64,000 nucleotides of DNA, taken from Periplaneta americana. Its lineage: Eukaryota > Arthropoda > Insecta > Blattodea > Blattidae. This document shows positions 10,811-23,092 of this stretch, piece by piece (position 1 is the stretch's first letter; each line of letters begins with the position of its first letter). Position numbers and translations under genes: made by a program. The stretch is from positions 84,679,455-84,743,454 of the forward strand of contig NC_091122.1 of NCBI RefSeq assembly GCF_040183065.1, written 5' to 3'. A model generated the notes under the pieces. That model saw only the letters and a list, made by a program, of their open reading frames with translations, had not been told where the DNA came from and searched no databases.

Positions 10811-12676
10811 AGTGTTGCATGATCGTCATAGACATACACAAGACATTAAATATATTACGTATTGAATAATGTTCCTTTGAAACTCTCGGTGTACATTTCC
10901 GAACTTTATGCAATCAAGCCGTCTTCATTAAGTTCTCTTTCACTTTTAATGTTTAATAATTATGCTATTTAAGATGAAGATAAGAAAGTAAAAACAAATT
11001 TACCGCAATTGTGCAATTCTTATAACTGCATGAAGAACTAACAAGCACATAATATTTAGCAGTAGCTGCTTTGGTCAGAAATAAAATTCATGTATGTACT
11101 TATGTATACATACACGTATAGCACACATAGGTTACATAAAATTAATTCCTGATGTTCATATTTCAAAAATGGTTATATAAAGTTATCTTAATATTAATAG
11201 GTATGGCCATAATAGAAAAATTAGGAACTTCTTACGTGTGACAGTATGTTTACACGGAAATTGTAATATATTCACTTAAATTACTTCGCAATCATCTTGC
11301 ACTAAAATAAAATTGTACAGTCTGTGTGAAATTAAATGTTTAGTAATAAACAATTTAACGAAATATTAGTAGAAATGCAAATTTTAGAAGATCACATTAA
11401 CCGATAGGAAGTAAAATCTTTATTATTTAGAGTTTCATAAACATTTGTTATATGACATAGGCCTGTATATCTCTCCATTTTTAATTTATTTTTGATTAAT
11501 GCTCTTATTAACCATTTATTCACAAGTTTATGTCACAGTTATTGGAAATGTATAAATTAAAATGGCTTAAATTCTTACCAGTAACTATACATTATTTATT
11601 AAATTCATAATAATAAAATATCATATAGTAACATATTCATTAACCTAATGTTTAGCCAAGTCTTCACAAGATTGTAAGCTATATGTTCGCATTTCCGCAT
11701 TAATCAGTTAATAAATCAGACTATTTTAATATTAATTACGCTCTATATATCCAAAAAGAATCAATCGTTTAATTCATTAAAGTAAATTGCTGATCACTCG
11801 ATTTCATATAGGCTTACTTAGTTTGGAGTTTTTGGGACTCCGTAATTTGTAATAAATATGGAAACATTAACATTTCGGAGCTTTGTGTCACTTTTGTAAC
11901 GTAAGGCAGGAAAAAAATTATTTATCTATTAGAATCGCTATGTAAGGTGTTAGTATATAAATATTAGGAAGCCTTTTCTCTTCTTACCTTTCATGATGGT
12001 AGAGTATATGGGTTGCTCCGAATCGTTGAATATTTCTTTACCTGTAGCAAACAAGTTCTGCACATCAAACGTTTGAAACATTATCAGCGCAAATAAAAGT
12101 AAAATGTTATTGTATTATGTAACAGGTAAACGCACGGCAAGGAAAAAAATAATTCAAATTGTAATTTCTTCAGTTTTGTGTCCTCTACAAACGTAGGACT
12201 CAATATAATTTACCTTGCATATTTTAACTTTTGTATTCATTAATTTAACGATTAAAATTTACAATTTATACCATAAAATAAGCTCCCAGAAAATGCAGAT
12301 GAAATACAAGACACATAAAAATATTTAAGAAATATTTCATTGTATATATGAATTTGACTATAAATTATGTACAGTACTAAACATAAATTACAGGCTACTT
12401 TATAATGCGATATATATTTATATTAATAAAATAAAATAAACAAATGATTAGTATTGCATTAATAATACATTTTAATATTCTTTTCGATATTACTATCACA
12501 CCAAATGTAAACTTTTAAACATATCTCTCATAAAATACTCAATATGAGAAACTTAAGTTTGTCTTGATTTGTGATGGCTGATTTAATCTACAATGATATA
12601 TTCGTGATGTCATTTATTGTTGCTAAATTTGGAAAGAAATTCACCAGCAGGTAATTTACAAATAGCTTATAAAGAA
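10810..12676. other. No gene seen in 1.9 kb
   Basis: AT-rich sequence without long reading frames, recognised protein blocks, or long inverted repeats I could find by eye. Confidence 0.4.
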
Positions 12677-12924
12677 TAACTGAAAGGCTAAGAGCCATAG
12701 TGGGCCAAGCGCCATTTATTAAAAACGGAGAAAGCAAGGGTTAAAGTTAGGTGAATATCATAGTTTAATGAAGATTGACACATCATTTAGTTTTAATGTG
12801 TATACTTTATGTTACTTACTATTTGTTTCCATATAATTATGGTAATAACTTCATTTTAACCCTTGTTTTCTACGATTTTAGTAAATGGCGCTTGGTTCAC
12901 TATGGTTCTGAACCCTTCAATTGG
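12677..12924. mobile_element. MITE with CCATAGTG...CCAAGCGCCATTTA ends
   Basis: The left arm includes CCATAGTGGGCCAAGCGCC and ATTTATTAAAAACGGAGAAA. The right arm is its inverse with about 80 bp of match (inverted: CCATAGTGAACCAAGCGCC). The centre is AT-rich. A second, truncated copy lies at 35.87-36.04 kb in the opposite orientation, which shows this is a dispersed family. The reading frame across it is incidental. Superfamily unknown. Confidence 0.8.
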
Positions 12925-14235
12925 GTTTCAGTTCCAAAAAATGTCGCGAAAAGTCGAAAGAGAAGAGAAGCCGAATGGTTGGTTAGTATGAAAACGAAAG
13001 AGATTTCAGTAACAGTGATTCTGGTAAATTTATCAGAACAGGTCGCTTGGTTAAATTTTATATTTCATTTTTATCTTTACTTTTAATACTCAGAAATAAG
13101 ATTGCGTTATTGATTAATAAAAGTAATTATTTTTATAAAGTCTTCGTCTTAATTAATTTTGATATTATGACATATAGCTTTGTTATAAATACAACCTAGT
13201 TAATGATGTAATTCTTGCTATTTTAATTTTATTGCACGCGTGTCATAAAATGTCCTTTTGTGAACAATTTCGAGCAACAATTCTGGCGTACAAAAGAAAA
13301 TTACCAACTCTTTTCACACTAAAGAAATATCACAATTGTCTATTTTACCTAAGCACGAAAAAAATATATTCATAAATTAAAAGAGTTCCATATACCATTA
13401 TGACAGTGTGTTTCGTTAAGTCACGAATTTATTAAAATTGCGAGATAAAAATATAGTATATTTCACTAAATGTAAATCAGAATATATTCTTATGTATTAA
13501 ATGAGAAAAATTATTACAAGTATTGCACTTATGCTTACGAGTATATAAATATAAAAATTTGATATTTTGCTTAAAATATAAATATATTATAGGGAAGATA
13601 TGATATAACATGCACTAAATATTTAAATACAATTTACAAGTCGTTTTTGTATATGTGTGTGTGTGTGTATACATTTTTTTTCTGCCTATGGATAAGAAAT
13701 TAAAGGAAAAATATATTAATTACGTGTAGTGAGTGAATTCATGTAACAAAGAACATTGTAAATTGTAATAGTCTAAATACAACAGTTCGCAGATCCATAT
13801 TACTTGAGATTTCCAATTTACAAATTTAATTATGCGTACCTGTTCAGCACATAAAAGCTTGAAGTACTCAAGAAAATTAAATTCAATTATTACTAACGAA
13901 GGGAAAATAATAAGAGAATCAATACACATCTCAGAAAAAAAAAACATAAAATATACTTGCAATATGACGAGAGTACTTACATGAGCTGATGGATATTCCG
14001 CTTTCTTTTTCACATACCACAGATGTGCTCCTGATGAAAATTATGAATAAAATACCTGAAAAGAACAAACATTATTAATAATTGCAATACGCCTAGAGAA
14101 CATTTGAGAAACTTTCTTAATTTATTACTGTTTAGTAAGTAAATAATGAAATTATTTTGTATTTTCATATGATTATTAAAAATTAATTGAAATGTTTCAA
14201 TAAAATAGAAAATAATTTAGACATTTTAAATTACA
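12925..14235. other. No gene seen; short (GT)n at 13652-13668
   Basis: AT-rich sequence. One short GT dinucleotide run is present. A 97-codon minus-strand frame at 13720-14013 has no recognisable motif and I do not call it a gene. Confidence 0.4.

Positions 14236-14317
<82 letters not shown>
14236..14317. repeat. (ATT)n microsatellite, left part
   Basis: About 27 uninterrupted ATT units ending directly at the start of the retroelement derivative at 14318. Confidence 0.95.
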
Positions 14318-14318
<1 letters not shown>

Positions 14319-14667
14319 GGCCTCCAGAAATGAAGGGTAGCTGCGAATACATTGAATAAGCAGTCATGGACAACCGATAAGGGGTGGTCCTCCAGCTTGG
14401 GGATTGGGCGAAAGGCTAACAACCCATCATATCACAGTAAAAAAACAGCTTGTTACGAAATCTCAAAATAAGTCTCGGAATGAGACTGATTTCTGGCACG
14501 ATCACAGCAAAGAAATAAGGTTATGAGATTTGGTACTTGGAATGAAAAGAGGTGGGATATGATGGTAGAGAGACTGGATTAATCTTGCTCAGGATAGGGA
14601 CCGTTGGCGGGCTTATGTAAGGACGGCAATGAACCTGAGGTTCCTTAAAAGCCTTAAGTAAGTAAGA
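14318..14667 (+). mobile_element. Internally deleted RTE-like LINE derivative inside an (ATT)n tract
   Basis: The first 224 bp match the 5' end of the long LINE at 53678-53901, starting at the same ACGGCCTCCAG and running through CCTCCAGCTTGGGG and the start of the endonuclease region. At about 14541 the sequence jumps to the last 100 bp of the same LINE (GAGACTGGATTAATCTTG through AACCTGAGGTTCCTTAAAAG), ending in an AAGTAAGTAAG tail. About 2.8 kb of endonuclease and RT is missing. Both true ends are present, so this is a deletion derivative and not a 5'-truncated copy. It codes for nothing and would depend on RTE enzymes. Confidence 0.88.

Positions 14668-14736
<69 letters not shown>
14668..14736. 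repeat. (ATT)n microsatellite, right part
   Basis: Continuation of the trinucleotide array beyond the retroelement derivative, with one ATTTTT interruption. Confidence 0.93.
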
Positions 14737-15878
14737 GTACACTCAGAAATAAGTAGTTTGAGTGGTATCGTAATTCTAACATTTATACTAAATTTATCTT
14801 TTTTTTTAGTATAACACTTTCCTCTCCTTTGACAATCTGCTAAATATCCCTTATCTTTATTTTTAATTTTCGATAGCGTTTTATAATAAATGCTTATAAT
14901 AAACACATTTATAAATTTTAGGCACACTACTTTTACGAATTAATATATATTTTTTGGAGCATTTATTCATTTTTTTAAACTATTGTGACATGTATTAACT
15001 TCACCAAGTTTTGCATTTCCTGGAATGTTCCAAGTATGGTGTTTCTTATAATGTTAAGGATATAACTGCAGTTTAAAAATTAACTCATATCTTATATGAG
15101 ATTCAATTCAAAACGCAGTATATTAAAATTAGATCAGTCCAAAATTACCAAAACTTAATCATTACATTCCTAAGTTTGGATGAGTAACTAAACTGAGTGC
15201 TAAAATATAGGCCTAACTGCTTAGTGCTCATATGTTAAAAAGTAGCAACGCAGTTAGAATGTTACAGATATTAATTGTATTGTGTTTACAGATTTGTGTA
15301 AAGACGGAAAGCAAAGAAACATTGATTCGAAATGCATATTATTTACCTACTTGACCGTCAGATGCGGCGAGCAACCTCGAGTTTTATTGTCGCAACATCC
15401 GCCAATGTATGAAATAAACTTCCGTCATTCGAGGGTGCGAATTTGTTTCCTATTCAAAAATTCAAGTTTAACGAAAGTATTTGTATTGTCGGTTATGATA
15501 ATTTTCTGCAATTTTGATACACCATGGTTTGATAATATTTTTTTGAATTGCATGCTTATAATATGGTTGTTATGCGGAGTGTTTTCAGCAAGAAAGTAAC
15601 ATAATTATAGGGAATTGTAAAACATTCTCTGGTGTTAAAAATTCAAGCAGGTAAGCCCTTCACAGCTTTATGTGAGATTTTGATCTTTCACGGTGATTGT
15701 GCTTACTTACTTACTTACTTACTTAGAAGTAGAATTCTATTTTTTAAACTATGTGTTCAAATTGATGTACAGTAGATATGTGAGAAAGCAATGGTTAGTT
15801 GTTTGATAAAGGTGTAGACTGAACATTTTTCAATGTTAATAACGAAAAATGAACTAACGATGTTTGAAAGATTGGTTC
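14737..15878. other. No gene seen; (CTTA)n at 15704-15727
   Basis: A 105-codon plus-strand frame at 15282-15599 has no recognisable motif, a hydrophobic tail by chance composition, and AT-rich codons; not called. The (TTAC)n run is the same word as the tail of the RTE-like LINE family and may be a leftover tail. Confidence 0.4.
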
Positions 15879-17090
15879 TAGGGGAGAGTTAGCCAAAACA
15901 AGATACTTAGCGCGGAATAGCTAATATCTTCCAGATCACAGAGAGGAATAAGAAACAATTATAGTTTATGAGTCCCTTAAGGAATATAATTTAATAAGTG
16001 ATTTGGAAATTTGCTCTGTACCGAAATGCTTAAGAGGAAAATAATGTTTATTGAAAATTGTGCAAGTGCCCCGTTTTGCCAAACTGGTTGGATAAAATGA
16101 GACAGTTATATAAGTCCATTGAAATTGTTGTAATATTAATGAATAAGTCACAAAAATTGCACACAAACATGAGTATGAACAAAACAAAAATTATTTCCAT
16201 GTCAATTTGTACATTACATTGCTATTAATTATTATAAATATTATAATTATTGAAATTGAGAACTGTTCATTTACAAAAATGGCATGTGAATTCATCAAAA
16301 TCTTCTGGATATATGCCACTACACTCCTCGTGAGTCCACTTTTGACATAGGACACACTGGATTCACCACTCTTCCAATTTTGAATTGGAATAGAGCTCGT
16401 TGCAATAAATACATGCCTCATCTTTGTCCTCGTTTTCCACTATCTCAGAGCTGCTTAAGGGATCAGTGGGCCTAACTTTTCTTGAATTGCTTTTCGACTC
16501 ATTTTTTTTGTGCAGAAAAAAACTTATTGCCACACTTAATTAGGCCTACTGCCGATTTCTTAAAGTTTAATTTTTTACAATTTTTGCTGCCTTGCTTCCA
16601 CAGCTACTGCAAGCTCATTCTTGTAAGGTGAAGAGGTTAATATTGCTGCCTTGCCTCGTCTTCAATCATTATTTGTTGATTCTACCTTATACGTAGCTTG
16701 GAGAAATTTCTATAATAAGAAACACTATCCCGTTTTGTCAGACCACGTGTTGAAATTTTAAATATGAAGCATCGATAGATATGAAGAAAGATATCGAATT
16801 CAACTGAACTACAATTGAAGACAACTATAGAATTATTTGAAACACTTATCCATTAGCTGTTGAATTTCAGTGCCTCGTTATGAACACCTTAAAATGAAGG
16901 AAATATCGTAGGAAACACGGCGTTTTCTAAATTCCGATCCACACAACACACACACGAAGAAATGCTCATAAAGTAATGACTGCTCAGGGAAGAGCTTGCG
17001 TATAGGAAGGGAGTACATGCCTCATTTGAAAAGTGGCAGCATATTCCTACGAAATAAATGTGGTTTCCTGTTTTAGCCAACTCTCCCCTA
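15879..17090. mobile_element. pogo-like DNA transposon remnant with TAGGGGAGAGTT ends
   Basis: Left end TAGGGGAGAGTTAGCCAAAA, right end inverted TAGGGGAGAGTTGGCTAAAA, each bounded by TA. Length 1,212 bp. The minus strand carries the C-terminal part of a transposase (see next entry). TA target and transposase type point to the pogo branch of Tc1/mariner. The DDE core is deleted. Confidence 0.72.
16205..16700 (-). pseudogene. pogo-like transposase C-terminus with PHD-like zinc finger
   Basis: On the minus strand a reading near 16640-16690 gives GKAAILTSSPYKNELAVAV, a phrase I associate with the end of the pogo/Tigger DDE region. About 200 bp later another frame reads ENEDKDEACIYCNEL, then WWIQCVLCQKWTHEECSG and FTCHFC. 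The Cys and His spacing (CxxC, CxxC, H, C, CxxC) fits a PHD-like finger, often found at the C-terminus of insect pogo-like transposases. Intervening stops (after RQQKL, for example) break the frame. The catalytic core upstream is missing, so this is a decayed remnant. Confidence 0.62.
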
Positions 17091-18069
17091 TGTTGTTAAG
17101 TTGCATTATTTTCAAGTATAATCAAATTCCAAGAGATCGCCTACGTTCAGTCCGGTGACTGTCGACCTTTCATGTCTTGTGCAATAATACCTTCAAGATA
17201 AAATGTAAATTAACTTTCGGAATATTTGAGATACAAAGTCTCGACAGATGATAAAGACTCCAATATTATTCTTCTCAACATTTTCGCCGTGTAAATCTAA
17301 AATATATTGACAATAGTCTCGTGCACACGGGAAACACGTAAGCAATGTTAAATAAATATTAACAAGTGTCTATTAGCATACGGGAAGTTATTTTGCTCAT
17401 TAACATTGCTTAGTAGCTGGTAACAATTTTTTAATGTTAATTTGTTTGGTTTTTTTTGTAAATTCTAGGATTTGTTTTACTTACAGGATGTTTAAATTAC
17501 ATATACATTTATTAAAAATACATATTAAATATATTAAACATTATATACATTAAACGAAACTTAACGTATTAAATGCATTAACAACACTGAACATACGAAA
17601 TATTAAAATAAAAACTTAAATGTATTTACACCAGTATGAGCAACGCTCGTGATCGGGGGTCCAATACTATTGTATTTAGTCAGATATAATGAATAAAACA
17701 AAATAAATTACTGTTCACGTTGTGGCAATGTAATTTTGATGGTGGAATATGTAAGGAGTTTCGAAGATTTCGTGATAGGAATTAAAAATGATGGGTACCC
17801 CACGCACAAACAAATTCTGGTGATTACTCCAACAGTACTTTTTCGGGGAAATCTCGTAAGAAGATTCTGAGAATGAGTGCAAATCAATAGTAGCATTTCC
17901 TATAATTAAGATCAACTTCATTTTGTTCAAGGTGAATCTCCTAGATTTCTCACTCGACAAAACGACCGACTGTGAATGTAACAATCAAGCGGGAGTTGAC
18001 GCTACAGCCACAGACGGGCGATTGAAAGACCCGCACTGAAGTTGATAAACAGTCGCCACTTCTTACTTA
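17091..18069. other. No gene seen
   Basis: AT-rich sequence. Overlapping minus-strand frames at 17.7-18.0 kb (62 and 89 codons) have no recognised motif. Confidence 0.4.
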
Positions 18070-18539
18070 AATTGAGGACCGTTTTCACAAAACTCAACAA
18101 ACCCCACTTTAAAAATTTTACACGAAACTTTTTTTTAGTTTATTCTCAGACCTTTGATATTGTAATTCTGAAAAAACAGATATTTTTCCTCTTTCAGAGA
18201 TGCATTAATTGATATAAAGTGCAACTATTATTGTTATCTTATTTATCTGGAATAAAAAATATGACAAAAGTTAAGAATTTCACAAAACTCAACATATCCA
18301 CTTTTTTAAATGCACATACCTTAAAATGTTTAATTTTTTTCATTCGCAGCTGGTAAAATCCTCATCAAAATCATTAATACGTACTTCAAAATAATTCTTA
18401 AGTACTGTTGAATTAAAAAAAAACAGTTAAATGAACACAATGAAACCTAATTTCAAGCCTTTTTTATTTTATTTTATTTTTGTATTTTTTCAAAATTTGT
18501 TATTGAATTACTGGAACTTTTTATTTGCATCAATTAAAT

Positions 18540-18761
18540 CTGTCGTCGATTTGCAAAAGGGAACATGTCCAAAATGACAAAGTGTTGGTAAATCACAAAA
18601 AAAAACATAACAGTCTTAAAAATTAAAATGTTCATGGATCCATAGTGATCTAATTAGAAAAATATATATGAATATTTTAATTTATTAACTTAATTACAGT
18701 TTTTGCGATTTTCCAACACTTTGTTATTTTGGACATGTCCTCATTTGCAAATCGACGACAG
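18540..18761. mobile_element. MITE with CTGTCGTCGATTTGCAAA ends
   Basis: About 60 bp at each end are inverted copies, including GACATGTCC- or GAACATGTCC-type and CAAAGTGTTGG phrases. AAAT stands directly beside both ends and may be a 4-bp target duplication. The element lies inside the 2.2-kb TIR element. Confidence 0.75.
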
Positions 18762-19524
18762 AAATATTTTTATTTGTGCAATACATTACACAAATCATTG
18801 AAATTCAAAATTGTGCATAATCTCAGTGCAATGGTTCATAATAATCCATTCTATTATCAGAATAAATTTCTTCTGTACATAACACTTCACATGATTCTTG
18901 CAAGTTTTTTTGTACGTAAGTACCCCTATTTCTGACATTTTAAACGGTAATTTGACTTTTATAATATTTTATGCCATCGATTTTAAATCCTAAGTATGTC
19001 AGTTTTTGCCCAAAACTTTTACGTCCCCAAAAATTGCCATAATTTCATAATACTCTGATGGCAATGTGATGTATTGATGTGTTCTCAGCTCTTTTTGTAT
19101 CAATCGAAACACATTGTTCGGAGGTCAAGGATAGGAAAGAAATGTTTAATTTCTTTAAAAAGTTCAGAGCTTTCTAGATAACCAACAAGCATAGCTATCA
19201 TTATGCAATTTTTATTCTGAGACCCACAAGAATCTGAAAACAATTTAAGAGTTAAATTTCAGAATTTTTCTGTGAGTAAACATTTTTTCTAAATTACCTA
19301 TGTCATCCTTCAATGTCGTAATAACATATCTGCCACTTTTCTAAACGTAGGCCTACTGGGAAATCTTCTCCATTTTCATCCCTTTCGAAATATGAATAGA
19401 ACAAATCTTTCTACCTTTTTGAAATCCTTCTACGCCGTTTAGGTAGATCAACTTTCATATGTCTTAGCAAAAAAATTATCCTATTCAACTGTTGTGCTAT
19501 TTTTGTATAAATTGTCTCGAAAAT

Positions 19525-19754
19525 TAACCCTTAAATTCGCAAAGTATCCCATAGGATACAACAGGTTAATAGGCTATATGCTATAATTTTAATAGAACAA
19601 TAGAGAAAAAATTGGTAGGAAAATTAAAATTTCACAATACTATAATATTGTACAACATATAAAATATGGTCATTGCGATAGTTGTTTTCTTTACAGTCCG
19701 ACACGGTTTAATAAACTAGTGTGAGAAATGAAGCTTTGCCAATTTAAGGGTTAA
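19525..19754. mobile_element. TTAA-flanked MITE starting CCCTTAAATT
   Basis: Left TTAACCCTTAAATTCGCAAAG, right inverted TTAACCCTTAAATTGGCAAAG: 20 of 21 bases agree. TTAA target plus CCC start is the piggyBac pattern. Length 230 bp, no frame. Nested in the 2.2-kb element. Confidence 0.72.
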
Positions 19755-20298
19755 TTAGCTCATTTGAACAGAAAAAACCTGCAGCACGTTTTCTTTTTTC
19801 CCTGTTCTCAATGATTACCATCTAATTTGGATGAATGTCGTTATTTTTAGGCGCTACTGTATATTTCTTACTCATAGATTAACGTACACTGCATTTACTC
19901 TTTTTGCCCCTTTCAGTAGCTTGAACGGATTTTGAATACTCAGGATTCTTATCCAATTTTCATCACTACTAACAATACATGCACTTACAACAGCGGCCAG
20001 ATATATACTGAATTAACGCAGGAAACAATAATATATAATATAATATTTGAGCTTCGAAATGTCACTGTTGTCAAAATGCAAATGTATTACATTGTTGTAA
20101 ATATATAGTGTGAAATGTTGAGTTAGAGGATATGTTGAGTTTTGTAAAAATTTAAGAACTGGAGATGTTGAGTTTTGTGATATTATGAGCACTGCATCAT
20201 TTTACTCAAATTGACTAGAATCCGTCAAAACCCGCAATCAAAAAAAATAAATAAATAAATAAGGCGTTTGTTGAGTTTTGTTATAACGGTCCTCAATT

Positions 20299-21161
20299 CG
20301 TGTGTTATACTGTACTGTATATGTTGTGAGCATTGTGATTAAATGCTATATTTTAGATTATATTCCATAACTATAGCATCTGAGTCACCACGGTCGTTTG
20401 CATTACTTGTGCTATTTCTCATGGACAACTACTTTCTTCTTCTTCTGCCTGCAGTTTGTAACCTCATTCTGACTTCGTCCTGTTTCGGATATAAGAAATT
20501 CGTCAATTTTCTCTGGACAATTCATATGTCTCTACTTTGGCTTGAATCTTGAAACTTCTTTCAGGAGTCAATTAACTTGTATTCTCAATATGTTTGATTC
20601 TATTCCTTCTTTCTTATATTTGTTTTGTTCAAATATAATAATTTTATTTATCTTCAGTCAATACAACCATTTGAGGTAGAAATAAACAATGAAATCAATA
20701 AAGTCCATTATAGAACCAATAACGGAAATCAATAAAAATTATCATGGAATATTCTAGTGCTATTTGATATCGTATTTTCTTTCATTACATTTACTAGGAA
20801 TTGGTTCCAAACTACCAGTAACAGATATTTTATGTCTTCAATTTATGCGCTAAACCATACCTTGTAGCCGATAATATTCTAGTACAATAAAAGCACGCGT
20901 ATAACAAAATAAATATAAAGGCAACAATGTTAAAGTTCACAGCTCAAATTATAGTAACAATTTTATTATCATTGTTTTATTGTAATAAATTGTAATAATT
21001 CATAGATATTTACTTATATTTTACTTGAAGCGACCAAATTTAATTTTAGCTATATATGTAGGACTATCAAAGAAAATAGAACTCACAATTTTAATCCCAA
21101 TAAGCAACCATATACCTCACTTTATTCCAATATGCTTTATCAGATAAATTGACAGTACTAT
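20299..21161. other. No gene seen
   Basis: AT-rich. A 69-codon frame at 20343-20552 shows no motif and is not called. Confidence 0.4.
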
Positions 21162-21289
<128 letters not shown>

Positions 21290-21789
21290 TGCTCATGTAT
21301 ATTTCAAATACGACCCTACACTGGATATTCAATGGGTATGTTGTCAGCAATCATCACATGTTTCTATAAACTTATTCAAGTCACTTAAGATTTTTCAAGC
21401 GTTGTAAATATCCTGTGTTGGGCAAATAGTAGGGATTTTTATGTTACTTTTTGCATTTACATAGTTAAAGTTTTATTGATTAAAATACTAGTAATAATTT
21501 TATTATTACTGTTACAAGAGTTTAAAAGTTTCAAGCTGTGGTTCTATCATTAAATGTTAGGATACAGCTTATCCAATGCTATTATCCTTTTGATTCTGAG
21601 ACATTTATTGTTTTATTTTTAAAGTTCAATATAATTCTACACTTCAAAAAAATGTCACTAGCATGAGGAAAAACACTGAAAAATTCTACAGGTTACAGTG
21701 TGGACACAAATGCAGGAATATTATACTACACTTCGGGTCACATATATTTTATATCATAATCATGTAAGAAGTATGGTGTAGTACACTAT
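21290..21789. other. No gene seen
   Basis: AT-rich spacer before the mariner remnant. Confidence 0.4.
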
Positions 21790-22825
21790 ATCTCAGGACT
21801 CAGGAGGATATGGAATAAGTGGAGTCTTTGTCAATATTATTTAGAAAGTTTAGAATATTTAACAACAAAAGAGGAAGCCCGTGTTCCATTCGTAATTACG
21901 GGGAATTAACCAGGAGGTTTAAGGAAACTGGCTCTGCTACAGATAATATATCTGGAAGACCAGAAGTGATCAATGATGTCACTGTTGATGTGCTTCAGTC
22001 AAGTAATTAAATAGGTAGAACCAATATTACGGAATTAGTAGTCCCAGTTATCAAGGAATCTGCAAATGAAGTATGGCTCAGTTTGAACAATTCTAAGAGA
22101 ACATCTTAATCGAGACTCTTATATACTAAAATCAGTGTTTACACTCGAAGAAAATGACGAGCAGAAAAGATATAATTTTGCTTTATTTGTGCTAGCACAG
22201 ATTGAACTAAACAATAATTGATTAGACAAAGTTTCCTGGGCAGACGAAGCACACTTCTTTTTTAATGTTGGAGCTGGTACATTTAATTGTAGAATATGGT
22301 CTGGAAGTGACCATTACGATTTATTTCAGCAAGGTCTTCATGACTTGCAAATAACTGTATGGTGTGGTTTCATTTCGCAATTTACCAATTATGCACATTT
22401 CCTCGTAGAAGACAACAGTGCAATATAGAGACTGTCAAAGCAAACAGGAAGCGCTATTACTTTGTGCTGCAGAACTTTATCACCGCTGGATTGAGGAATC
22501 GTGCAAAACATAATTTTTGTCAAGATGGCAAACTGCCTCACGTGTACACCCTTGCTAAACAATTACTTATTATCAATAGGCACTTTCCAATAGGCCTAAT
22601 ATGGCCTCCACGACTTCCATATCTTAATTCGGTCGACATTTCGTTAAAGAACAAGTTTTACAAAATCTTAAAAATGCTATCTCGCAAAAAATTGGAAATA
22701 TTCCAAGATATTTTCTGCAAAATGCTGTGCATGCTGTCGCAGAAAAAAGAGTGTTTGTTGAATAAAAGAACGACGGACATATTGCCAATATTTTGTAAAA
22801 TACAAATCCCATTGTTGCCCAACAT
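21790..22825 (+). pseudogene. Mariner-like transposase, whole length but decayed
   Basis: The start resembles the helix-turn-helix DNA-binding region: RGSPCSIRNYGELTRRFKET then GSATDNISGRP. The catalytic parts follow in three frames: VSWADEAHFFFN (first Asp) near 22230, TVWCGFISQF near 22350, FCQDGKLPHVYTLAKQLL (second Asp) near 22530, and WPPRLPYLNSVDISLKNKFY (third Asp) near 22600. The end reads NAVHAVAEKRVFVE. Many stops and shifts are present. Protein order and spacing fit a mariner/Tc1-type DDD transposase of about 340 residues. No TIRs were identified. A fold-back MITE stands about 30 bp downstream. Confidence 0.75.
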
Positions 22826-22852
22826 AGTGATGTTTCGTTGTTTTATTTGAGA

Positions 22853-23092
22853 TAGGGTAAACTAGGGTCTGTTGGACAGTCGGGAATGTTGGACACTCTG
22901 TACTTTAACGTGTTACCACGCCACTTGTGGGCACCACATTCAGCTAGAAGTCAATGATGGAAGTAGCCACGAGTGGGGCGACTTCCGTCATTGACTTCTA
23001 GCAGAATGTGGTGCTCACAAGTGGCGTGGTAACACGTTAAAGTACAGAGTGTCCAACATTCCCGACTCTCCAACAGACCCTAGTTTACCCTA
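22853..23092. mobile_element. Fold-back MITE, copy 1 (TAGGGTAAACTAG ends)
   Basis: An almost perfect palindrome of 240 bp: two arms of about 110 bp with a short GC-rich centre. Arms read TAGGGTAAACTAGGGTC, then TGTTGGACA twice, then TTAACGTGTTACCACGCC. TA at both borders. The second copy is at 51.02-51.26 kb. No coding potential. Confidence 0.92.

Larger units (their letters stand above)
18070..20298. mobile_element. 2.2-kb TIR element with subterminal ACAAAACTCAACA repeats
   Basis: Left end AATTGAGGACCGTTTTCAC, right end inverted AATTGAGGACCGTTATAAC, both followed by ACAAAACTCAACAAAC. An exact 18-bp inverted pair ACAAAACTCAACATATCC lies at 18282-18299 and 20128-20145, and another copy of the word near 20168-20181. 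Repeated subterminal words of this kind bind transposase in several DNA transposon families. No transposase frame survives. Two smaller MITEs sit inside. The superfamily is unknown. Confidence 0.7.

Noticed and set aside
13720..14013. 97-codon minus-strand frame as a possible gene
   Set aside because: AT-driven hydrophobic composition and no motif.
15282..15599. 105-codon frame as a possible host gene
   Set aside because: No recognisable domain, no supporting splice signals, and length within chance for this window.
22853..23092. A structured RNA gene or pre-miRNA from the strong palindrome
   Set aside because: A second copy with the same TA borders at 51.02 kb shows it is a fold-back MITE; hairpin RNA remains possible but unsupported.
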